Below, one piece after another: positions 1 to 8,336 of a stretch of 25,988 nucleotides of DNA; position 1 is the first letter of the stretch, and every line of letters starts with the position of its first letter. Source of the stretch: Syncephalastrum monosporum B8922 (taxonomy: Eukaryota > Mucoromycota > Mucoromycetes > Mucorales > Syncephalastraceae); assembly GCA_000697355.1 (NCBI GenBank), contig JNEN01000911.1:1-25988 (forward strand). The letters run 5' to 3'. Position numbers and translations under genes: made by a program. The notes beneath the pieces are model-generated. The model did no database searches and was not told where the DNA came from. It saw only the letters and a program-made list of their open reading frames with translations.

Positions 1-353
1 ATCTCTCCCCCCCCCCACTCTCTCTCTCTCTTTCGCTCTCCTCCCGCGACGCGCACATCTTCATTCTGTGTTTCACTATTACTCTTTTTTTTTTCCGGGT
101 GTGTTCTTTTTTTGTTTTCCCTCACATCCCATGTCACCACGTGTATATGTACCTACGTATTTTTTTTCTTCTGAAAGACTCTGATGTTGCATAATTCGAC
201 CCGTGCGAAAGTTGGAATCCGATCTGACCAATGGATGACTTTTAAAATTTGCTTGTTTAATCAATCTACTTTTTTTTTATTCGACCCATCTGACAGTACT
301 TTTCAACCTATTTTTCTACTTTTTTTTTTCTGTTCATACCCTGACAAGCAAGC
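1..353. promoter_or_regulatory. 5' flank and leader of GTP cyclohydrolase gene
   Basis: This is a pyrimidine-rich, low-complexity stretch: a C run at 7-16, a CT dinucleotide run at about 18-31, and several T tracts (for example near 86-94, 104-111, 161-168, 271-278 and 321-329). A CACGTG palindrome lies at 138-143. No ORF here has coding character. T/C-rich sequence just upstream of the ATG is usual for leaders of filamentous-fungal genes, so this is probably promoter plus 5' UTR. No TATA box could be assigned. Confidence 0.5.
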
Positions 354-1510
354 ATGTCTTCCGACGGAAACCTCTATGAGCCCAAGCCCGTGCACCCTAT
401 CGTGGGATCTCCCTCCCAGTCCTCGGTCGGCTCCGTGCGATCCCTCATTTCGCGACAGGACACCCCCGTCGACATTGACGGCATGAGCTGGCCCAGTAAG
501 GCTTTCTGAATACAAAAGAAAGAAGAGGCATAAGCTGACGTATGTGTGTGTGTGAACAGGCAAGGGCGCAAAGAAGAGACGAGACGAGTCGGCCAACGAC
601 CGCCTGGAACGTCAGACCAAGATAGCCGATGCTGTCAAGACGATCCTCTCTTGTATCGGTGAAGACCCCGAGCGCGAGGGCCTTTTGAAGACACCCGAGC
701 GCTATGCCAAGGCGCTCTTGTTCTTCACGAAAGGCTATGAGGAGAACATCCGAGGTAAGAAGGGAATCCTATCGCCCAGTGAAACATTGAAGTGACACCC
801 GTCTGCTCTCTGTTCTAGATGTCATCAACGACGCTGTGTTCGAAGAAGGTAGGGAGAAGGGTCGTATTGCGTGGTGGAGCTCGTTGACTCATGACGCGTG
901 TATGACTAGACCACGACGAGATGGTGATTGTGAAGGACGTCGATGTGTTTTCCTTGTGCGAACACCATATGGTGCCCTTCACGGGTAAAATCAGCATTGG
1001 TTATATCCCCAACCGTCGGGTCGTGGGTTTGAGCAAGTTGGCTCGTATCGCTGAGATGTTCACTCGGAGGTAAACCACAAACGGGTGCTTTTTTAGTGTC
1101 AGAGTGCTTATCTACATTCTATTGTGTTCAAGGTTGCAAGTCCAAGAGCGGGTGACCAAGCAAATTGCCCAGGCTCTTATGGAGATTCTGCAGCCGCAGG
1201 GTGTGGCTGTCGTCATGGAGGCTTCTCACCTTTGCATGTGCATGCGGTAAGTGGCAAGAGAGTTTTCATTTATTTGGATATAGAGATCTAACCATGCCAC
1301 TTTTATTTTTTTCTTGGATGTGATGAATATAGTGGTGTGCAGGTAAGCTTTCGGAAGGACAGGACAGACGGGTATATTCAGACACCAAATAAACCCATCC
1401 GCTCCCTTTTATAGAAACCTGGCAGTGCCACGACCACCAGCTGCATGATGGGCGTGTTCCGTAGCAACCCAAAGACCCGCGAAGAATTCCTCACCTTGAT
1501 CCGCCGGTAG
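354..1510 (+). CDS. GCH1: GTP cyclohydrolase I (7 exons)
   Basis: Catalyses GTP to 7,8-dihydroneopterin triphosphate plus formate, the first step of folate (and, where present, tetrahydrobiopterin) synthesis; a cytosolic homodecameric zinc enzyme. Exons: 354-495, 560-754, 819-848, 910-1069, 1133-1246, 1333-1342, 1415-1510, giving 248 aa, the usual family length (yeast about 243, human about 250). The first ~50 residues are a divergent Ser/Pro tail, as in eukaryotic homologues. Family motifs are plain: [19 protein letters not shown] near residues 82-100, the zinc-binding CEHHMVPF (C139, H142), and [11 protein letters not shown] with the third zinc ligand C210. The protein ends [13 protein letters not shown], as in human and yeast enzymes. 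All six introns have GT-AG ends and the phases close. One exon is only 10 nt. The ATG at 354 is the first one in frame and follows a T-rich leader. The next gene is convergent, 274 bp downstream. Confidence 0.96.
1333..1342 (+). other. 10-nt microexon of GTP cyclohydrolase gene
   Basis: The sequence TGGTGTGCAG lies between an acceptor (aatatag) and a donor (gtaagc). It completes an Arg codon left by exon 5 and adds Gly-Val-Gln, restoring the invariant MRGVQ motif. Without these ten bases the reading frame shifts, so the microexon is needed for a functional enzyme. Confidence 0.9.
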
Positions 1511-1784
1511 ATGCCCCTCCTCCTCCATCCCTTCTCGTTTCTCCTTTTACCGCATGTCTCTCTGTCTCTACCTGCCTCTCTCTCTCGCTTGTTTTTCTCC
1601 CCTATCGTTCAACCTAGTTTGTTTTTGTTTTTTTTTCCCTTTTTGTTATATTATGTATTATTTTTTAGACTTCAACAGCCATCCAAATACATCACCGTAG
1701 AAAGAAAAAAGGAAGGAAGGAAGGAAGGAAGGAAGGAAAGAAGGAGAAGCGTATACTGTACTGTATATATATAATATGTGATAT
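1511..1784. other. Convergent intergenic region (3' ends of two genes)
   Basis: Lies between the GTP cyclohydrolase stop and the stop of the minus-strand gene. It is C/T-rich at first (to about 1640), then has a GGAA tetranucleotide run and an AT-rich stretch (tatatataatatg, about 1763-1777). It probably holds both 3' UTRs and poly(A) sites. No gene is seen. Confidence 0.6.
1711..1738. repeat. (GGAA)7 microsatellite
   Basis: Seven perfect GGAA units, followed by imperfect AAAG/AAGG, in the 3' flank of the GTP cyclohydrolase gene. Confidence 0.95.
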
Positions 1785-3376
1785 CTAAGCGTCAAAGGAA
1801 GATTGGTCCGAGCTCGGACTCGGGAGATGACTCTTGGCCGACTTTTTGCCAAAGGAGGGGAAGAACTTGGTTTTGCTCCGCTCGTCGATACTCATGGACG
1901 ACACGCTGCCGCTGTCGGCACGCGGGGACGGTGTCGCATCGGGCTGAAGGGGTCGACTTGGGGTGTCAATGTGGCCGTAAGACGTATCGGCCCGCGCAAG
2001 TGTATCCTGAAGCGCCATGGGCGACTGGTTTGGGAGCAGTGCGTGTGCGGCCGAGAGCACGTCGGTGAGCGCGGCGTCGCTGATCTCGATTTCGTGTGTC
2101 GACGGTGACTTTAGGAGCTCATTCCGGCGGGGGCGGCTACCCAAGGGCATCAAACCATCGTCGCTCAAGAGTCGAGTCTTTTTTGTCGGTAGTATGGGGC
2201 GCAGGATGGATTTCTTCACAGGCCGCCTCGGGTGAGGAGGGGTATAATCTAAAACAACATCAAAAGTGGGTGAGTAACAGAAAGAAGGCGTGCATCGAGA
2301 TTTGGGCAGGCGGTAACGTTACCCTGCATGGCTTGCGGTGCCTCGTTTTTGGCCTGTCTTTGGATCCAGCCCGAAAGACCGCTGTTGGCCTGCATGCAAT
2401 GGGTGAAGGCGACGTCTGAAGGAGAAGGGTATGAGGAAAAGAGAACAGACAACCAATGATCTCATCAAGAAGGACAAGTTACCATACGCTGCCATGCGCT
2501 CGGCCGCATTGTTCATTTTCATGGTGTGGTACAGGGTAAGTGCCCCATGGGCAGGTCCGTCCCGGAAGCTGAGGGTCAAAGGGGCGCCTTCCGGCCGTAC
2601 ATTTGCTTCTTCCTCCTTTTGTTCGACGATGGGCTCGTGTTGTCTACGCAGCTCCTGGGCCCCTTGCTCGAGCAGGTCGGACAGACCGGCTGGGCTCGGG
2701 TCCGGTTTCTTGTCAAAGATCGTTTGGAAGGTCACGAGCGAGTTGAGCAGGTCGTCGCCGGTCGCGTCGTCCTTCCATGAGATCTGATACGTATCTCGGT
2801 TGATGTACTCTTCCGTCGTGGGCTGCTGTCTCGTCTCGTTCCGCATGCGCTCCCGTGATGAGACGCGGTAGATGCTGTCATGCTCGTCGTAGCTCTTTTT
2901 CGGCAGATGCATGTCGTACGACTTGACGGTCGGCGACTTGCGTCGCGAGAGCGAGTTGGACTTTTGCAGCCGGCTGGCCTTGTTGGCCGCAGCCGTCTTG
3001 TGATTCGCGGCTTTACGTCGTTGCCGCATGCATTTGTAGCAGCCACAATCCGGCGTGGACGAGCATTCCCAAGCAGTGCCGTTGGAAGCAGGCGGTGACG
3101 AGGATGATGAGGATGCAGACGGTGTATCCGAGCTGGGTGGGTTGGCGTCGCTTTTGGGCTGGGAAGCAAGGATAGAGCTCAGGTACGGATCGCTCGAAGC
3201 AGTAGACGAGGCATTCGCAGGGGTATCCGCGGTCGTTGTGGTTGTGGCTATGGTTGCAGGTGCGGGAGCGGGTGTGGGTGGTGTGGGTGGTGTCGAACGT
3301 CTTCCTGCCCTGTGGGGTTTTCCAGTTAACTTGACCGGTTGGCGCAACCTGGTGTAGCTTACGGTGAAGTTGTCAT
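1785..3376 (-). CDS. Unrecognised Ser/Pro/Thr-rich protein with a cysteine cluster (4 exons)
   Basis: I do not recognise this protein. Minus-strand exons, in transcript order: 3376-3363, 3309-2483, 2415-2323, 2248-1785; together 1,398 nt, 465 aa. All introns are GT-AG and phases agree. The short first exon (ATG ACA ACT TCA CC) is chosen because it supplies an ATG and the right phase; the long second exon has no early ATG in frame. Residues ~10-85 are low-complexity Pro/Ala/Thr/Ser. C87, C93, C95 and C98 form a compact cluster followed by a basic stretch (MRQRRK), possibly metal- or nucleic-acid-binding. Residues ~150-280 (around TEEYINRDTYQISWKDD and TGDDLLNSLVTFQTIFD) look ordered and are probably the conserved core. 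The C-terminus is basic, then Ser-rich. The sequence upstream of the ATG stays open to an acceptor-like site near 3421, so an extra 5' exon is possible. Probably lineage-restricted; intracellular, with no signal peptide seen. Confidence 0.75.
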
Positions 3377-4839
3377 GAATTCCGAATTGATTTCAACCTT
3401 GTTTGAATCCGGTGTGAAGTCTGAAAGAAAAAGAAATGAGCATTGACTAGAACACATGAACCCGTGCTAGCGGGTCTGTCTGTGTGTCATGAAGGTCGTA
3501 CAGTCCATATGATTTACAAAAGCGATCTGGGTTGCCATTCTTTGCGAGCGAGGTGAGACAAAGGGGAAGAGGTGCAAGCAATGAAAACCATACCAGGTAT
3601 GTGGGATAACAAAGCCCGTTGTGCAGACATGCGCCGAGATGAGACAAAGGCAAGTCGAGGATATTTGCTTTAGCGCGCCAGAACACGAGCCATCAATGTC
3701 GTACAAATTGAATGCCGCCTAGAACAAGACTAAATACCGTAGACTGTAATTCAACTACTGGACAACCACACCTTCATTCTCATCGCTGTCTTTCCACACA
3801 GAAACTTCAATAACCTCTCAAAGACACAGCTCTCATGCGGCGTGCATACTTGACACCACCTGCTACTGTTCTTGTTGGCTGATTCATATTATTTATTTGC
3901 AATCCATAATTCACGTCCTTACAATATAATAATAATAATAAAAAAAAAAAGCATGATCTGCAAATGGATGTGCCACCAATAAGCATCCTTAGCACGCACG
4001 TCTGCGTCGCATGTATGCCATGGTTTTAGGTTTGAAAACCATATCATTCCAACCCACAGTTACATTGTATTGATATGAAATTTTGGAAGATGCCGAATTT
4101 AATCTTATTCACAAGAGACAAACGATCTTTACGGATGATTCATGCGCCCCTTTCCCACCTACCTTTTTTTTTGTCTCTTACCCCTTATAACGTGAGGAAA
4201 ACAAAAAACCTGACACTTTGACTTTCGCTCCACGGGTGCATGCTTATGCAGTCCACCATTTGCCGACATACTTGTTTTTTATTCTGTTTTTGTCACTTGC
4301 CCCGTCTTGAGCATGCCGATCCCATCACTTGACAAGAAATAACTTTACGTGTTTCTACCCGCCCGATCTGACCTAAAGAGGTCGAATTGCATGAAGACGC
4401 TTGTGCTCCTGGTAACGAAGAAATCATTCATCTTTTAGCTTTTTTTAGCTACACCCTGGAAACCCCCCCCCCCGGCTTGCTCAGTAACAATGCTATTTCG
4501 CTATATGGTGCAATAACACACATATTGGCGGTGCCAAGAAATTACACTAGACACATGGCCACATCCGGTTCAATATGCGAGCCCTGACGATATGCATGCG
4601 CAGCAAACCGTTCCTGGTCAGAGTATACCGCTTGTCTTTGACGTCGTGCATAAGAAACGGGGCAGGATAAGAATGGAAAATAAGGAGATAACCTGGACTA
4701 TATCGCCATTACTGTGTCTGAATCCCCGCACAGCTCTCCATGACCATGACCATAAAGAGAGTTCATAGACATTAATACAGAGCAGAAAAACGATCAGTCT
4801 TCAAATTAAGTGAGAAATGTTGGGTTCGTGTTCGGGTTG
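3377..4839. other. Intergenic region between two minus-strand genes
   Basis: About 1.5 kb holding the promoter and leader of the cysteine-cluster gene (right next to 3376) and the 3' flank of the zinc-cluster gene. On the minus strand a ctttttctttcag acceptor-like site ends near 3421, so a 5' UTR intron is possible. Other contents are AT-rich DNA, an AATAAT run ending in an A tract (about 3925-3950) and a C run near 4465-4474. ORFs here are short and lack coding character. No RNA gene was recognised. Confidence 0.5.
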
Positions 4840-6737
4840 TCAGGATAACAAGGCATCGACACTCATGAAACTATTGCCTGGTTGTTGGGTCGACCGGGTA
4901 GATGTCGTAGGCGGGGCGGGCCGCGACGAGAAGAGAGGAGAATTCTCGGATGGAAAGAGCCGCATCGGACCGACGGCTTGGCGAACATAGTAGTCCATGA
5001 GCTTGGTATCTTTTTCCTCTGTGGTAGAGGTCTTGGGGGCTACATGAAACGTCTCATCCCAGGGATGCCTCCCATGAAATACTGGCCTGGGGGGATTGGC
5101 CGACGTGGATGGATGTGTCAGCAGGATGGGTGTAGGTGTAACGTCGTCCTGGTGGTCCTTGTCTTCATGTTGCTCTGTATCATGATGAGATAAGTCTGAC
5201 TCGAGCTGTTGCTGCTGCTGTTGCTGTTGCTGTTCAGGTTGTTCCGGTTGCTGTTGAGGTTGTTCAGGCTGCTGTTGTGGGTGTTCGCTTGAGGTCTGGG
5301 TACATTGTGTTTATAACTTAGTAACGAAATTATGAGCGAAGTATGTAGAGTGGACTTACGGCATGCTCCATAGTAGCATCCAGCGCGTCAGGCAACGGCG
5401 CCAATAAGTCATCTGTGGAGCTTGATGAGTGTGAAGGCGACTGAGACGACCATAATGCGACAGCTGCTGTGCGGATGGGAGCACCGGCGCTCCGGTGTGC
5501 GGATGAGGACGTGACCATGGACGACCCGTCTGATGCACTAGACGAAGTCACAGGCACCGTATTTTGTACTTCAGGCTGTCGAGTGACGACTTGCTGGGCT
5601 TTGGAGAGAAGACAAACAATGTAGAGATGTCGGAGGGTATCGGGAGCATACAGATCAGCACCCAGACCGCCACCAAGATAGAACTGAGCCTGCATGAGTG
5701 TCTCTGAGCTGCCGTCGTTGCGCTTCACCCAAATCGTATCCACAACTGTTTGCGAACCGTTTGCTATCATGGCAAGGGTATCGGGGTGAGTGCTAAAGAA
5801 GGCGTCAGACGTCGTCCGTTCGGTAGGGGGCATGTGTGAGCGCTGATAACTCGGGTCCACCTGCTGGGCGATCCGTGTGACGTTATCGAGCAAGAGTCGG
5901 TGCAAACGCGCGAGCGTGTCGCTGCTGCGTGAGGAGATGAAGGCATATAGCGATCGATGGGCGAGTTCCTGTGGATAGTAACCGAGGAGGTTTTGGATCT
6001 CGTCTGACACGCGCGCACAGCAGACCTCCATGGATAGAAAGGCCTATTGAAAAAGATGGTGAATGGGGTTTAGCTGTGAAAATAGGCGTCATACGAAGGA
6101 ATCTTACAGTGACCACAGAGACTGGCTGGGGCACCGTCGCGCGAGGCGATGGCACACTGGTGAGGGCAAAAGAGGACTGGCGTAAAGGTGCACCAGGCAT
6201 AGGGCGGTTGGGACGGAGCTTGGGACGGCCTCGTTTTTTGTGATCGACGTCGTAACACCCGTCCTCCTTGCCTACAGAGACACAGCGTCGGCAGGGCCTT
6301 TCGGCTGTTGTATGCGTGTGTGATGGGGAGGGGGGGGGGAAGGGGGTGAGGCAAGGCCCAACGCGTTGTTGCTTTACATCCACTCACCGTCACATGCCAA
6401 GTGCGCCCTCCGGCAGTTCACCTGCAAGTCAAATGAAAAATATCAGTCAGCGCATCAGGGCAGGGGATGAAAACAAAGAAATGTTCTTTTTTTCATGCAG
6501 AAAAAAAAAGTTTGGATGATTTACACAGGCACGTTGCACGTTGGGTTTATTCCTCCGTGAAGACGAAGAGGCATGCTGTGCGTCTGATGCGCTGACGGTG
6601 TTATGCGGGTCGGTCGACGTATTATCATGGGTCATGTGCAAAGAAGCAGAAAAAGAAGCAGGAGCAGAAGTAGAAGAAGTAGAAGCAGAGGAAGAAGGCG
6701 GCTGGTGGTGGTTTAAGGGGAGATGATGTGGCAGCAT
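4840..6737 (-). CDS. Zn(II)2Cys6 transcription factor with AT-hook and PAS-like region (5 exons)
   Basis: Minus-strand exons, in transcript order: 6737-6525, 6421-6388, 6304-6108, 6043-5360, 5295-4840; total 1,584 nt, 527 aa. Residues 71-99 form a fungal zinc binuclear cluster: C71, C74, C81, C87, C90, C99 (C-x2-C-x6-C-x5-C-x2-C-x8-C). A basic KKRGRPKLR follows directly (about 105-113), an AT-hook-like element. Residues ~149-300 (from AFLSMEV, through SDEIQNLLGYYPQEL) resemble the PAS-like domain of the Ert1/Rds2/AcuK group, which controls gluconeogenesis and use of non-fermentable carbon; that role is inferred from the family. Flanks are Ser-rich (N-terminus, ~15-60; also ~310-365), and the last exon starts with a Gln/Pro tract including nine consecutive Gln, possibly an activation domain. 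It is divergently arranged with the SZT2-like gene. Both early introns fall inside the zinc cluster. Nuclear location is expected. Confidence 0.9.
5206..5280 (-). repeat. CAG/CAA tract encoding Gln/Pro-rich segment
   Basis: An imperfect trinucleotide tract (CAG, CAA, CCT, GAA on the minus strand) in the last exon of the zinc-cluster factor. It encodes Q-rich repeats of the type QQQPEQP and ends in nine Gln codons. The CAG/CAA mixture suggests selection on the peptide rather than pure slippage. Confidence 0.85.
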
Positions 6738-8336
6738 AAAAAAGAGTGCAACCAGGGAAAAAAATGATATTTATGGATCGGGGGTTTAAGGCCTCGGAGG
6801 TAGAGAGAGCGTCAGAATTCCCCGAGAACCATTTTGAACCATTTCCAAATCATTAGTGTCCGCAAAGGAAACCCTTCCGAGTGGCTGGCTCTCTGCTGGC
6901 CCTTTACACTGAATCCGTTCCTTTTCTTATTCATCCTATTTTGTGGCTCACAAATCAAAAAGACCTACCCTTTTAGTCAGAATATACTAGAACAGTCAAA
7001 TAAATTCCCCGTGTGAGTGTCTCTACCTTTTGCTGTACAATCGCTGTGTGTGTGTGTGTGTGGCAAGTCACATGTTCTCTCACAGACTTTGTTTTTTGAT
7101 GAGAGCCACTCCTGGCTGCTCTGCTTCTTTGTATCAGTTCCATCCGGTGTGTTTGACGATGAAAGGACTTTACTCCTTTTGAACATGCGTGCACATCTCG
7201 TATCGTTGTACACGCACAACAAACAATTCAAATGATGGGCACCATGGCTCAGAATACATACATACTAACCCCCCCTCCCTTTTTTTTGTCTTTTCTATGT
7301 CCTCAGTAGCCATGTGTACAACAGTGACGCCTCCATGCGTAATATGAATAGCTGAGTGTACACGTTTTTCTCACACGATGCTATATTCCGGCTTCGTTGC
7401 TAAATGTAGACTTCCGGTGATCTTCATTACAAGATGTGATACATATTATACTTGGATTCCTGAATGTTTTCACATGTCAAATATCTAATTCTACTTCTTG
7501 CTGCAAGACTTTATGAGACTGTACGTGACCGCTGGCCATGTAATTGGGCTCTAACTATTACCTGGATCTGCCACACTTATTAGAGAGTATGTGTTCATCT
7601 CAATTCCTCTAGTGCAGACGTACTACCTGAATTGATCAATGATGACAAAGGAATATGCGTGAGCATCTGACGTGCTGTTCCCATATTCTGTATTAATAAC
7701 AAGGGAAGACCAGGGTCACACGACATGTGGATAGACACGCTCGCTGACACCGGCACTCAGTATTACATAATGTATGAGATGGACTTGAGCTGACTCGTCT
7801 TCACTAGCGTCTTTTTCATTGATAGTGATAGGTAATCATGGTTGCAAGCCCGTTTTTCTATATACATGGATGAGATCAAGGCTGTGGGGATTAATTTCTG
7901 CGGCAAGAATAAGCCCCGTTTGACAGGTATTCATGACATTCTTTATTGTCCCTCAGGCTGTACCACCCGATCGCAAAGTGATTCTGCCGCGTAAAAGTAT
8001 AAGCTCACGGCGCCGTCAACGCCGCGGCTCATGAAAGTCCGGGGAACCGGAACTCGACTGCAGTTGGTTTAGTTCCACCCGACCACGTCCAAAGGGCAGT
8101 AACGTCGACAGTTTTGCTTCACTTTTCCAATCCATGGATCGTGTCAGAGCACGAGCATAGAGAGCAGAATCAATGAAGGGCGGACTGGCATGGAAAATAA
8201 AAAAGAAAATGAATGAATTGGATGAGGACGGGTCGTGACTTGATTCCCACTTTGGGAAAAGGGTTCTGGAGCACTCGCATTTTTTTCCTCTCCTCGTGCA
8301 GAAAATAACGATCGCGGGCAAAATAACGCGAGCGGC
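6738..8336. promoter_or_regulatory. Divergent intergenic region between zinc-cluster factor and SZT2-like gene
   Basis: About 1.6 kb between two divergent start codons, so it should contain both promoters and 5' UTRs. It includes a TG repeat at 7045-7062 and otherwise unremarkable AT-rich sequence up to about 7950, then more GC-balanced sequence towards 8336. No ORF longer than about 85 codons has coding character, apart from antisense shadows near the right end. No tRNA or other RNA gene was recognised and no TATA box can be assigned with confidence. Confidence 0.5.
7045..7062. repeat. (TG)9 microsatellite
   Basis: Nine perfect TG dinucleotides in the divergent intergenic region. Confidence 0.95.

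Noticed and set aside
1511..1774. 87-codon plus-strand ORF after the GTP cyclohydrolase stop
   Set aside because: Translation is Leu/Phe/Ser/Pro- and Lys/Arg-rich, caused by T/C tracts and the GGAA repeat in a 3' UTR.
3345..3347. TTG as start of the cysteine-cluster gene
   Set aside because: Non-ATG start in a fungus. The stretch 3310-3362 is better read as an intron (gtaagc to ccacag), with the ATG at 3374-3376 in matching phase.
4882..5193. Plus-strand 103-codon ORF
   Set aside because: Antisense to the last exon of the zinc-cluster factor, which keeps frame and phase from the upstream exons.
7838..7850. ggttgcaagcccg resembling a tRNA B box
   Set aside because: No A box at suitable spacing and no cloverleaf can be formed.
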